Assembly (NCBI RefSeq): GCF_001640805.2
Contig: NC_066838.1
Coordinates: 8,544,066-8,608,065, forward strand
Reading direction: 5' to 3'
Length of the DNA stretch: 64,000 nucleotides
Origin: Lates calcarifer
Taxonomy: Eukaryota > Chordata > Actinopteri > Centropomidae
Below are positions 12,600 through 23,279 of this stretch, piece after piece. Each line of letters starts with the position of its first letter. The stretch's first letter is position 1. The notes below the pieces were generated by a model. It was not told where the DNA came from. It was given only the letters and a program-made list of their open reading frames with translations, and did not search any database. A program made the position numbers and the translations under genes.

Positions 12600-14449
12600 T
12601 TTCTCTCTCACTGTCTGTGTCTGCAAGAACTGGAGGAAGAATTCAGGTGAAGATCAGAGGATGAAGAGCAATTCAAGATTACAGGAAGAGAGGGAATGGA
12701 ATTAGCTGAAGTAGGGTGTTGAAGTGACATCAGAAACTGATGCAGGTGAGGAAATGAGATGGATGGAAAATGAAGCTCACAGGAAAGAGCAATGACTGTA
12801 AAAATCCTCAGGATCATATTGCACCATCAGGTCAGAGTCCTACTTGGCAGTGATGCCCTATCAGCATTCCTGCACAGGAGAGAGGGAATTTAAATGGCAA
12901 ACAGGGAGAAGGGAAGGGACAGTGAAGAATATTAAATGTGTTAAATCCAAATTCAAAGCCTTAAAACTGTAAACAAGGCATTTGTTGATGTGTTATTTTG
13001 AAAATATATGTACAGGGCAAATGAAAATTAGGAAATGCTAGAAAGTAGTAGCTTAGTTAATGGTGCCCATGTTATTATTTTCAAAAAACTGCATTGTGCT
13101 ATTGAAAGAAATCCTTTTTGACCACATTTATAAAGGATCAGAATAACACATTGTTCCAGACATATTTTGTCTGCATTGCATCTGCTTTCACAAATGCAGA
13201 CATCATGTGCCTAGGCAGCTCATTTACTGCATCTTTTGATCATTTATAGTTTCAAAAGAAAAGTGATGTTCAATGGAAAAAAAAGTTTTGAAAGAATGTC
13301 ACATTAAACATATAATTGAAGACAGGGATTTATAAGAAAAAATGGGAGGAAAAATGGTCTGAAGAGAAAAGTGGAAGAGAGAGGGACAGACTCTGATTTG
13401 AGGTTAGCTCCTTTGGATAGCAGGATAATCCAGAAAGACAGGTGTAGATGAGAGACAGAGATGGCTTGAGGAAGGCAAAGTATAATCAGAAGGAAGAGGA
13501 CATGCAGTGATGGATGGATGAGTGAGGGAGTGTAAGGGGAGATAAAGAGGCGTACAGTGATGGACAGAGTCGAGCCATCCAGTCTATCAGAGCTGGAAAA
13601 ATAGCAGATAACCAACACAGAGGAAATTATTAAGGGTATGTTCCTTTTTTTTAAAATGTGCGCAGTGACACCCAAGTTCAAAACTCATGTGACATAGAAT
13701 CAGTTCAACTCATGAGAAGGAGTGCAACATAACTCCCTCAGACGCATGATGAAAAGGACAGTTTAAGGAAGATAAGGGGTTAGAGAAGGAGCTGAAGAAG
13801 AAAATTCACAAGAGTACATATGAACACAGATGAACAGTTGCAGACAGGGGAAAGGTGAAGTTTAGGTTCAGTAGCTATTGATTTCACTGTTTGGACAGGC
13901 ACTTATCTAAATAGTGGGGCTGTGTGTTATAAGTGATGGAGGGAGTGAAGGATGATCAGCTGAGTGTGTTTACCTTGGGACGCTTCCTGAGTCATATCCT
14001 TCCTTAAATGGGAAAAGATACTGAGAATTTAGTTTATCGAAATGCTTTTTTGAAATTGTTTTCAATACCAAATAGCCCATTTCATCTGCAAGAACCTTAT
14101 CAGGAACCCAAGAACTCTTTTAGAAATGTAAGGACCTTGCCTGCATTCCATTTATTTAGGTTTTTCCTTTAACATGACATCTGACTGAAGAACTACAGAG
14201 CTCCTCAATGCCTGGGACTGTTTGATCAAACATGGCCAAAAGATACCAAAACTATTCACCTCTATGCAGTCTCTCAGTTCTGGCTCTTTGGGCCTAATGT
14301 GCTCTGACAGTGTGTATTTTCCCATAAGCTTCGGTGTCGTTCAGTCCTGTGCTGTGGATCACTGGCTCTCGGTTCTGGTACTTGGTTGACCCCCAGTCCT
14401 GGGAGAATTGCCCAGAATTCTGGGATTCATGATAGAGCACAGGGAACAC
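12600..14449. other. non-coding sequence with a purine-rich patch
   Basis: No gene seen. The plus strand is purine-rich at about 13320-13560 (GGGA, AGAGA words), which produces a hydrophobic minus-strand frame of 125 codons that I do not accept as coding. Confidence 0.5.
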
Positions 14450-14612
14450 TTTGTCCTTCTCTCTTTCTCTTTTTCTCATCCTTTCATTTTCGTTTTTCTC
14501 TGTCCCTCTTTCTCTTTCTCACTTACTTTCCTTGTCTTTTTTTCACAGATTGCGGTTCCTATCTGAAAGAGAGAAAGAAACAGGGAGAGAGAGAGAAAAA
14601 GAGAGAGATTGC
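14450..14612. repeat. polypyrimidine tract followed by polypurine tract
   Basis: Positions 14450-14550 are nearly all C/T (CTCTTTCTC words). After a 20-base gap, 14562-14612 are nearly all G/A (GAGAGAAAGA words). The two halves are largely complementary, so the strand can fold on itself; each half could also form a triplex. Overlapping frames on the plus strand are low complexity. Confidence 0.75.
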
Positions 14613-14866
14613 TGTGGGCTTAGATGTCAGAAAGTCAATGGTTTCCCAGCCAGGCAATTACACAGACTGCAGGACAACAGTGACACACACACGCACACAC
14701 TTAGGCTAACATACAACATACAAATCACACACATGAGCTTGTAGTCTAACCACAAGACACACTTATACGCACACTTTGAAAAAGTCACAATTTCCAAGTC
14801 TACGCACACGCATACTTTCCGGTTGCCACCTGTCACTCACACTAAGGCCTGTATATACACACAGAT

Positions 14867-14867
<1 letters not shown>

Positions 14868-14904
<37 letters not shown>
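14868..14904. repeat. (CA)n microsatellite
   Basis: A perfect CA array of about 18 units. Further ACAC-rich sequence is scattered over 14680-14860. Confidence 0.95.
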
Positions 14905-14906
<2 letters not shown>

Positions 14907-15429
14907 AGTGAGGTCAGGTGGTTTTTCAATCAACGCAGCTGTGTGCTCTCCAGAGCAGTAAAATGATTTTAGGTCCAGCGTTGGCAGGCTTTGATGAGTC
15001 TAACACACCACTGAGTTCTGGTTCATTCTATCTGCCTACAAAGGCTCTGACAGACGGCTGCTTGACTGTTATTAGGCATTGCAAACTGCACCTGCTTGGT
15101 GTGTGTGAGCACAGACATACATACATAGAATCACCCACAATCAAGTACATTTTTCTGTATAGATTTACAAGCCATGGCGGGGAATAGCACAAGAAGAAGT
15201 AAGAAAAATGGACAGGGTTCCCCTTGGCCTTGAAAATGTCCTCTCTTGGCCAGAGAAGAAGCAAAATAAGAGCTTGAAAGATTTGAACTTGAATGGATAG
15301 CTTTAAAAATAAAAATAATAATAAGAGAAAGCTTTCAATTCCTTGATGGAAATGAAGTCACAATTCAGTTGTAAGTCTGTCAGGTGAAAACAGCATTTGA
15401 ATAGTTTGCTGTCAATACTACGTTAAAAG
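14905..15429. other. unique non-coding sequence
   Basis: No gene or recognisable repeat was seen apart from a short AT-rich, AATAATAA-type run at 15306-15325. Confidence 0.5.
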
Positions 15430-15741
15430 CTCATGAATGAAATATCACAACTATTTGATGGATTGGCATGACATTTTGTACAGATATTCATGGTCCCCAT
15501 AGGATGACCATGCAATTTGGTACAGACATTCATGTCATCCTCAGGATGAACTGTACTTACTTTGGTGATCCCTTAACTCTTCAGTGAACACCACCATCAG
15601 GTCATGATTTCATTATGTCCAGTGCTTTGGGTTATGGCAAAATACCTGCAACACTGGTGATAGTCATTGTCACTGAAGCATGTCAAAGCATTGCTGTGCC
15701 TAACTACATCCTCACAGAGCTGCTAGCATGGCTGTAGACAC
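15430..15741 (+). repeat. dispersed fish repeat arms (GATGGATTGGCATGA / GGCTGTAGAC family)
   Basis: The block contains two related sub-units: a motif near 15457-15495 (GATGGATTGGCATGACATTT, TTCATGGTCCCC) and a similar motif near 15510-15545 (GGTACAGACATTCATGTC). It then carries GGTGATCCCTTAACT and ends with CTCACAGAGCTGCTAGCATG and GGCTGTAGACAC. I recognise this order from an abundant percomorph repeat. In the usual form a GCATGCTAA-rich core sits before the final part; that core is missing here, while the fragment at 6815-7015 looks like such a core. The Tc1-like element that starts at 15742 appears to be inserted at the very end of this repeat. Confidence 0.6.
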
Positions 15742-15817
15742 TATCAGTAAAAAGTTGGGCACACCTTCAATGGCTTTTCTTTGTTTTATTACTGTCTACA
15801 TTGTAGATTAATACTGA
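15742..15817 (+). repeat. left terminal inverted repeat of Tc1-like element
   Basis: It runs from the TA target site to ATTAATACTG. It pairs with 17081-17186 in inverse orientation; the best match is at the inner end (CTACATTGTAGATTAATA) and the AAAAGTT.GG.CACAC block. It is a few tens of bases shorter than the right copy, which carries a duplicated GACTTGTACTGACTGGTACT stretch and the (TAA)n run. Confidence 0.75.
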
Positions 15818-16158
15818 ATACATCAAATCTACAAAGGAACACATATGGAATTATGAAGTAAACAAAAAAGTGTTAAACAAACCAGAATATGTTTTATATT
15901 TTATATTCTTTATAGTAGCCACCTTTTGCTTTGATGACAGATTTGCACACTTCTTCTCACACTTCTCTCAGTCAGCTTCATGAGGTAGTCACTTTGAATC
16001 GTTTTCAGTTAACAGGTGTACCTTGTTAAGAGCTAATATGTGGAATTTCTTGCCTTCTCAATGTGTTTGCGACCATGAATTTTGTTTTGCAGAAGTAGGG
16101 TTGGCACACAATTCTTTACAGTGAATAGCCCTGTTCGACCACTGCGCTAATCCATATT

Positions 16159-17085
16159 ATGGCAAGAACCACTCGACTAAATAAAGAGAAATGACAATCC
16201 ATCATTACCATAAGACATGAAGGTCAGTCAATCTGGAAAATTTCAAGAATTTTGAGTGTATCCTCAAGTGCAGATGCAAAAACCATCAAACACTATGATG
16301 AAACTGGCTCTCATGAGGACCGTCCGAGGATAGGAAGACCAAGAGTTACTTCTGCTGCAGAGGATAAGGTCATTAGAGTTACCAGTCTCAGAAACCACAA
16401 ATTAACAGCACCTCAGATTAGAGCCCACATAAATGTTTCACAGAGTTCAAGTAGCAGACACATCTCAACATCCGCTGTTCAGAGAGGACTGAGTGAATTA
16501 AGCCTTCATGGTTGAATGGCTGCAAAGAAACCACCTCTGAAGAAGAACAACAAGAAAAGCATTGCTTGGGCCAAGAGACACAAGCAATAGACATTAGACC
16601 AGTGGAAATCTGTATTTTGGTCTTAGAGTCCAAATTTGAGATTTTTGGTTCCACCTGCCACGTCTTTGTGAAACGCAGAAAAGGTAAGTGAATAGTTTCT
16701 ACGTGTGTGCTTCCCACCTTGAAGCATGGAGGAGGAGGTGTGATGGTGTGGGGGTGCTTTGCTGGTGACACTGTTGGTGATGTATTCAAAATTACACACT
16801 TAACCAGCCTGACTGCACCACATCATTCTGCAACGACATGCCATCTCATCCCATCCCATCTGGTTTGTGCTTAGTGGGCCCACTAAGGACAATGACCCCA
16901 AACACACCTCCAGGCTATGTAATTGCTATTTGACCAAGGAGAGTGCTGCGTCAGATGACCTGTCCTCCACAATTACCTGACCTAAACCCAACTGAGATGG
17001 TTTGGGATGAGTCAGAACGCAGAGTGAAGGATAGGCAGCCAAAGAGTGCTCAGCACCTCTGGGAACTGGTTTGCCATGGTTCAAT
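16159..17085 (+). pseudogene. Tc1-like transposase pseudogene
   Basis: The frame opens at ATG 16159 (MARTTRLNKEK), hits TGA after 11 codons, and continues in the same frame through GQSIWKISRILSVSS, KTIKHYDETGSHEDRPRIGR and PRVTSAAEDKVI. This is the paired-type helix-turn-helix DNA-binding region with its GRPR-like linker. Next come LTAPQIRAHIN and STSAVQR, a TGA at 16513-16515, and MAAKKPPLKKNNKKSIAWAK. After that the frame breaks repeatedly. The first catalytic Asp region (16615-16650, normally WSDESKFEIFG) is disrupted by a small deletion creating TAG. The second block KDNDPKHTSRLC (16887-16922) keeps its Asp. The third block PDLNPTEMVWDE near 16978-17011 keeps its Glu, in another frame. 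The usual C-terminal end is missing: the reading runs straight into the inverted repeat after LWELVCHG. The spacing fits a DD34E-type Tc1 family, but the enzyme is clearly dead. Confidence 0.88.
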
Positions 17086-17186
17086 ATTAATCTACAATGT
17101 AGAAAATAATAATAATAATAATAAAAGAAAAACCACTGAATGAGAATGTGTGTCCAAACTTTTGACTTGTACTGACTGGTACTGTA
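17081..17186 (-). repeat. right terminal inverted repeat of Tc1-like element
   Basis: Inverse partner of 15742-15817. It contains an AAT/TAA trinucleotide expansion at 17107-17125 and ends in GGTACTGTA, with the final TA being the target duplication. Confidence 0.75.
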
Positions 17187-19071
17187 TGTCTTAATCATTT
17201 ACTGATTTACTGTAAAAAATTAGAGACTTTTATTGTTTTGCTTTTGTCTCACCTGTTTTATTTTTGACCCCTAAAATTACTGAAATCCATCTGATGGTCA
17301 GTCAGAGAGTGTTCCTCATCCAGTGTCTGCTGCTGTGTTGAATCATTTTGTATAATTATAGGAGAGCCATGGAAGAAAATGAATTCTTTCCGGACTGTTT
17401 GGCCTCCTGTTCAACATGAGACTCATTTCACAGAGACCTAAATATAAACTGTTCATTGGGTTTTCTTACTAATGCAGTATTCAAATAGGAAATGGGTTCA
17501 GCAAATAATACAGGTCATTTTAAACAGCCTTCACAAATCTCCTTTATGCTTTCATTTGGTCAGAGCCTTTTTGAGTTCTTTGTCCAGTCAAATGTAAAAA
17601 CCAAATAGAATTTAGTTATGGGGTATTTGATGGTTATTTTTATTGATTCCCTGGCCTCTTTTGATATTTACATGAATATACATGAGACCCTCCACAGTAT
17701 CTGTGTTTTGGTCAAGCAGGAAGCTATAGGAGTGTTTTGGAGAGCAGAATCTATCAGCTCTTCTCATCCTCATGGCCTAAATCATTAATGAGGTTTGTGT
17801 ATCTGCCTGCACCTCTCCCTGGTCAGTCCCGGGCCTGCAGTGCACAGCAGTGTCTGAGTGTTTGTGTACAAATCTCCATTTTGTGTGTACAAATGTGAAA
17901 ATGTGTTGTATTTTCTTTATGTTTATATATCTTTTAATGTGGGCTTGTATGTGTGAGTGTGAGTATGGTGTACTGCTACCTGTAAACGTACTGTGAATGT
18001 GTGCATTATTATGTGCAAGTGTGTTTATATTTGGTGTGTGCATGTGTGTGTGTATGACGGAGTGATGCATACACAGGGGTCTTTGAAGTGTAAAGTAACA
18101 GGCCTTTTTAAGTTTTGGATGTGAAATATTTATATGATCAGGAGTGCTGCTTTGGGAGGATGAGTTGAGGGAAAGAGAGACGAGGTCAGAGGGATGAACT
18201 TGTGTTTAAACAACAAATAAGCTAAGATCCATGGTGCCTTGTAGAGCCAGTACATTATTAAATTGCCCTGAAAGGATTTGGTCATGTCCTGTCACACACT
18301 ATTGCCATGAAAGGTCTTGCAGGTTTGAAGAAGATAGCAATAAATTGAGATTAATGATTTCTATTTAAATGTGCTATAGGATATAGCCAAAAATTAATTA
18401 AAATTATCAACAGAAGTGAAGAAACAACTGTTTCAACATTACGTCAAAGATGTCTGTGTCGTGTTTTCAGAGCTATCAACTGAAATTAGCTTGCTTACCA
18501 GCTAGCCCAGGTCCATCTCGCCTTGTAATACCACTTTGCACATCAGGAGGCGACAGTGAGTTGCTTTACTATTACACTGTTACCTGCTTTCACCAAATTT
18601 AATTGCCTCGACCTCCCAGGCGCCTCACATATTAACATTTAAATGTAAAAATTTTTAATGTTTTTTTGTTTCAGAGGGCTATGTGCTCGTGTCATCAATT
18701 GTTGTTTATCCTAGTTTCTGCTTGTAGGGTTGTAAGTTCAGAGAGAGTCTGTAACAAGTTTGCTCAGATTTGATTATGGAGCATCAAATGAGCAGACCCA
18801 CAGTGCCGAACTCAGATGTGTATTATTGTTACAATTAACAGTTTAATCCTTGACATGTGCAGTCCCCACTGAATTGCAATTGATTTCAGGGTGCCTTTAA
18901 ATATACATTTCTTTTTATCATATGGGGCCAAGTTTCCAGCACACTTGGAGCACTCAACCACTGCAACAGTAAAACCGCATGTTGTTAATGTTTCTTTCTG
19001 CATTACAGTGTCTTGTCAGTCTAAGGCCTGAAAAGAGTTCAATGATGGCGACCTGGTGAACTTGGCACTCG

Positions 19072-19074
<3 letters not shown>
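17187..19074. other. unique non-coding sequence
   Basis: No gene seen. GT-rich, non-perfect sequence occupies about 17870-18060. Around 18480-18620 is a more complex stretch with several CpGs that I could not assign. Confidence 0.5.

Positions 19075-19102
<28 letters not shown>
19075..19102. repeat. (GT)n microsatellite
   Basis: A perfect GT run of about 14 units. A second, shorter one lies at 19238-19256. Confidence 0.95.
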
Positions 19103-19334
19103 GGGTTAGGTTGTGTTAAAGGGTAAAATTTACCAAGACAAAGGACAGAGGAGGCTGAGACCTTTATAGAGAGCCATGTGTACTATTGGGTGCATGTTTA
19201 TGAGTCTGTGGGTTTGTGTGTTTTTGCTTTTGCATGAGTGTGTGTGTGTGTGTGTGAGGCCAGACATCAGTATTAACAATAGCCTGTTGAGACCTGGGAG
19301 GAGACTGGCTTCGTTAAAAGAGGCCTTGAGCAAA

Positions 19335-19860
19335 CAGAGAATAGAGATGGAAGGATAGAGTAAGGGAGGAAGAGAGGGAGGGATGGAGGCAGGGGGAGGG
19401 TTAGGTGGGATGTAAGAGAAAGAGAGGGAGCAAAATGGAGAGAAATTGAGGGAAAATGTGCAAATGAAGGAAATATGGGTGTATGAAGTCAGGGGGATTG
19501 TGGAAGGGAAAAAAATAAAACTGGCATGTAGGGGTGTATAGATGTAAAAATGGAGGGAAATAAGGATAGATGAAAGAGGATAAATGCAACAAAGACTAAT
19601 TGGAGGCAAGAAGGTAGAGAAAGACGGATTAGGGAGGAAATGAAGGAGGGCGGTAGGGATGGAAGTGGAGAAGAGAGGCAAGAAGGGGGCAAATGAAGTC
19701 AGAATATGAAACAAAATGATTAAAGATGGAGGGATGGATGTGGAAGAGGGGGAGTGGACAAAAGAGGGGTGGGGTGAAGAGAGTGCAAGAGTTGCATGAG
19801 AGGAGACTGGGACTGGCCGGATGGATGGATGATAGAGGGATTTAAAGGGGAGAAGGCAAT
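19335..19860. repeat. long purine-rich (G/A) tract
   Basis: For about 525 bases the plus strand is heavily G and A, with GGAGGGA, GAGGGAGG and GGATGGATGG words and few pyrimidines. The complementary 194-codon minus-strand frame (19714-19130) is Ser/Pro/Phe/Leu-rich for that reason and shows no domain. Such tracts are common beside fish microsatellites; three (GT)n arrays flank it. Confidence 0.75.
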
Positions 19861-19948
19861 TTTAGATGAGGGCAGAAGAAATTGAAAGGAAAACCACAGG
19901 CTTCTTTGAGTAAAGGTTAGCTGTGACGGAAGACACAGGCAACAGGGT

Positions 19949-19951
<3 letters not shown>

Positions 19952-19984
<33 letters not shown>

Positions 19985-19999
19985 CGTGTGTGTGTGTGA
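19952..19999. repeat. (GT)n microsatellite, interrupted
   Basis: GT units with a single TATGC interruption at about 19981-19985. Its complement codes for a Thr-His run in overlapping minus-strand frames. Confidence 0.95.
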
Positions 20000-20489
20000 G
20001 AGACAGAGAAACACAAAGAGATGAGAATTTGCTTTGCTTTGCACATGTCTCCCTGTTTCTGTGTCAATGAAAAAGTGTGAGGAAGAGGGGTGTAGCTGAT
20101 GTGTATATCTGATGTGTGTGTGTGTAAGGGTGTGCTGGTGTATTAGGAGTAGCAAATCAATAAGTAATAAATAAATTATAAGCCACAAAATTTCAAAAGG
20201 CACCAGCAAAAACAAATGATTCAAGTACTCACAAGCTACAAGAGGGAGAAGAAAAAGGCGAGTGGGCACTGCAGTGTGCATGTGTGTTGGGGAGTGGGTA
20301 TTGCATGTGTGTAGGTGTGCAAACGTGTGTGTGTGTTTCTGTTGTTGCAGTGGAAAATATGTGGAGGCTCAGTTCCGGAGGTGTTGATGTTGTCAACACA
20401 GCGTGACATTTTAACACGCTTATGTCCGGTTTGTGACATCAGGGAGTGTTTTACAGGCTTATCAGTCTTTAGTGTCTGGTGTCAGATAC

Positions 20490-20547
20490 CAGTTTATGTG
20501 GAAAAAAAAAACAAAAAAAACAACAACAACAAAAAAAAAAAAAAAAC
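20490..20547. repeat. A-rich tract with (CAA)n
   Basis: Runs of A separated by C, including CAACAACAACAA at about 20520-20531 and an A run of about 16 at 20531-20546. It could be a retroposon tail, but no retroposon body is visible beside it. Confidence 0.8.
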
Positions 20548-22589
20548 GCTTTCACACACATGCAGGCAAATACTGCACATATACTGAAGAAGGAGGAAGA
20601 GGAAACTAAGTAAGGAATTAAAACAAACCCACTAAGATAATGGAAACCATGGAGGAGGAGAGTTGAAGCAGAGGTGGATGGATTCTGGAGGTGGAAAGAT
20701 GCTATTTTTTATACATTATTGTATGTGTATTATATATAATTGAAACAACCTGAATATCTTTATAGATTGATTAAAATTTGTGTCATATTTTGTGACGTTT
20801 AGTTGACGCTTTAAATCAATTGTTTTGTCATATTTTAGCCCATTGACTACAAATCACATATTTGTACAGTTCTGTTGAACTTCTTTGAAAGTGTTTTCTT
20901 GTGTTCTAGGCAGCTATTGGTTTCCATTCATATTAGTACATTATGACCTCATGAAACAATCACTTGATATACAGTGAAAATCATTTTAGCATGCATGCTG
21001 TAGTTGCATATAACATATTACAAGTATAATACGAGAAGTCTGCAGCAATGATATAACTCGGCCATCTTAAGCAAGTCTCTGCAAGTTTGTGTGTTAAAAT
21101 GAGTGGATACCAGGGATGTAGGAAAATATTTATTTATTATCTATTATGTTTATTTATATATTTATTATTTATTTGTCTAAAATAAAATGGCCAGCAGATA
21201 TTATTGATGCTTTTATTTAAGATTCATCAATACAAATGGTATTTTTAAAAGCCAATTTTCACCAGGATCTGTGAATCATTCATTTTTTATATTAAATTTT
21301 CAAAATAAAATAAATGAGCTCTATGAATAAATGATGCCTAAAAATGGCATAGTCTTTTGAGGAAATTATGAAATTTATGGGGTGGATGGGGAAGACTGAG
21401 AGAAAAATGAACTTGACTCCAGGTTGCTGTCTGCTGGGTCTGAGTGCTGCACAATAATAATACCACCACAACCTCCAATCCAGGAAGTATAAAAGCTGTT
21501 TAAAATGCCTTTGTCAGACTTCAATGCAGCTTTTGTCAACACAGATGTGAAAACTGATTATAGTAGAAAGAGACAATCAGCTAACAGAGGACTCATCTGT
21601 TGATACTACATTATTGTTATGTATTCATCTGTTTTCTATGATTTTACCTAATCTTTTTCTGCTCTCTTTCTCTCTAATTTGTTCAGTTTTATTCTACTCA
21701 CTGGTAACAGTGAGACATAAGCAGCAGTAGATTTTCAGTTGTCACACACAAACACGCACATGCATGCACATACGTCTCCCATTCTGGAGTCTCCAAGGAC
21801 CTAAAGTGTGTTTGTATATGTGTGTGTGATAATGAAAGCTGCTGACTGGCAGTTGTGATTGGCTACCTCTGAACCCTCTAGAGATGGCTGTCTGAATGGT
21901 GCCAGCTAGACGCCAGACAGACGGAGCACGGTGTGTTTATGTGTGTGTGTTTAGTGTGGGCGAGTGTGTTTGCATGCGTTTGTGTTTACATGAACATACC
22001 CTAAGAAGGTGTGTGTGAGTACCTGCAGTGACTATGGATATCCATGTGTGAGTGGAAATGTCCCCATCATGTTGTGTGTGTGTGCGTCACTGACATCGTG
22101 CCCCACCCGACTGTCTGGGACCTGATTATAAATACAATAAATTAGTCAGTGTTTTGTGTGTGTCCCATAAGGTATAGGTTTTTGCCCTTGTGATAAGTGT
22201 TCTCTGTCTGTTTTTTTTTTGTTTGTTAGTCTCCTCCCCATGTCTACCTGTCTATTGCTCTCATGTATTTACTCTCATTAAAAATATTATTATGTTGCTT
22301 TGGAGTGGGGATGTCATATAAGGAAATGATTAACAGATGTATACAGCAGGTAATACTGTATATTGCAGACTCAGATATTGCCTCAATGACATCACTTTGA
22401 ACTAGGCTTACTGTTAAACTCATTAGTTTTTTGTTTTTTTTTTCATTTTAGTATATTCGTTGTCCAGTATTATCTGTATCTGTTTAGGGAAGGCTAATTT
22501 TTGCTCCTCCTATTTGCATTCTGGAACCTTCCTAGTATAGTTACAGATTAAGTGCAGCATTCATGGAAACATCATTGGCACATTGTGAG
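20548..22589. other. unique non-coding sequence
   Basis: No gene seen. AT-rich patches lie at 20705-20760 and 21120-21190 (TTTATTTATT words). GT-rich imperfect sequence is at about 21800-22100. Confidence 0.5.
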
Positions 22590-22783
22590 CAATGTTCCCC
22601 CTAATTTTTCACGTGTTTGAGCATACACACAAACTCCCTGAGAATTCCTTGGACCACTGTGAGCAACATCAGACGTGCACACTGTCGCACATGGTAATTT
22701 TATGTGCTACATAGTTTTGCTGTGCGCGGAGAAAGCAGGAGCAGTGCGCGATTGCGCAGGCGTGCAGCTTAGAGGGAACATTG
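22590..22783. mobile_element. hAT-type miniature inverted-repeat element with intact 8-bp target duplication
   Basis: A 194-bp element that starts CAATGTTCCCCCTAA and ends TTAGAGGGAACATTG. The ends are inverse to each other with one mismatch in 15 bases. It is flanked on both sides by the identical octamer ATTGTGAG (22582-22589 and 22784-22791). An 8-bp target duplication with short terminal inverted repeats is the signature of the hAT superfamily. It has no coding capacity. The right half (22725-22768) is unusually GC- and CpG-rich for this window (GCGCG, TGCGCA words). The structure is seen directly; the superfamily is inferred from the duplication length. Confidence 0.88.
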
Positions 22784-22791
22784 ATTGTGAG

Positions 22792-23279
22792 GAAGGGGTA
22801 CGTTTGGCTTGTTTGGAATTGTGCCCCTTAAGGCTTGGTCACACCAAGATTTAAAATGGCAAAATTAAATCAGTTGAAACTGTCCTCCTTTAAAATACAA
22901 CCCCATAGGTTGTCTGTGTATGCAGCTTATAAATATCCATAGTTATGTTTCATTGTTAGGCAGCCATAGTAGTTGTGACAGAAACAAAAGAGAGAATTTG
23001 GTATATATAATATAATAAGATGTAATACTATATATAATATGAGTGACACAGTTTGCAATAGGGGGACATTGGAGTGGATGGATGGGTTGACAGATCACAG
23101 GACCATGATGACAAAGGTCTTGTAACTTTGAGGAAGTACTCAGTTTAACCCAAACCATGATCTTTTCCTAAACCTAACCAAGCCAAGATCAGTCCACAAC
23201 CCTGACCACGTGTTTATTATTGTTACCATGATGACATAGGTCCAGTATGCTTGTAGCTGGTATGCTTCTTTGGGTACAC
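22792..23279. repeat. non-coding sequence with dispersed-repeat fragment
   Basis: Around 23143-23185 is TTAACCCAAACCATGATC followed by TTTTCCTAAACCTAACCAAG, a phrase I know as widely dispersed in fish genomes. The rest of the family is not recognisable with certainty. At 22830-22850 is the short palindrome CTTGGTCACACCAAG. The sequence holds nothing gene-like. Confidence 0.45.

Larger units (their letters stand above)
15742..17186 (+). mobile_element. Tc1-like DNA transposon, nearly full length, inactive
   Basis: A 1445-bp element bounded by TA dinucleotides, the target site used by Tc1/mariner elements. The left end reads TATCAGTAAAAAGTTGGGCA, and the right end is its diverged inverse (AAACTTTTGACTTG ... 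GGTACTGTA). Inner parts of both ends share CTACATTGTAGATTAATA in opposite orientation, so the terminal inverted repeats are long. Between them lies a decayed transposase read on the plus strand. Its length fits Tc1 elements (typically 1.3-1.7 kb). The right end holds a (TAA)n expansion at 17107-17125. The transposase is too broken to mobilise it. The last bases of the flanking repeat (GGCTGTAGACAC) continue in kind after the right end (TGTCTTA), which suggests a nested insertion. Confidence 0.85.

Noticed and set aside
16418..16789. 123-codon minus-strand frame
   Set aside because: It is the antisense of the Tc1-like transposase pseudogene.
19130..19714. 194-codon minus-strand open frame, the longest in the window
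   Set aside because: It is the complement of a purine-rich tract, almost only Ser, Pro, Phe, Leu, Ile and Thr, overlaps a (GT)n array and has no domain.
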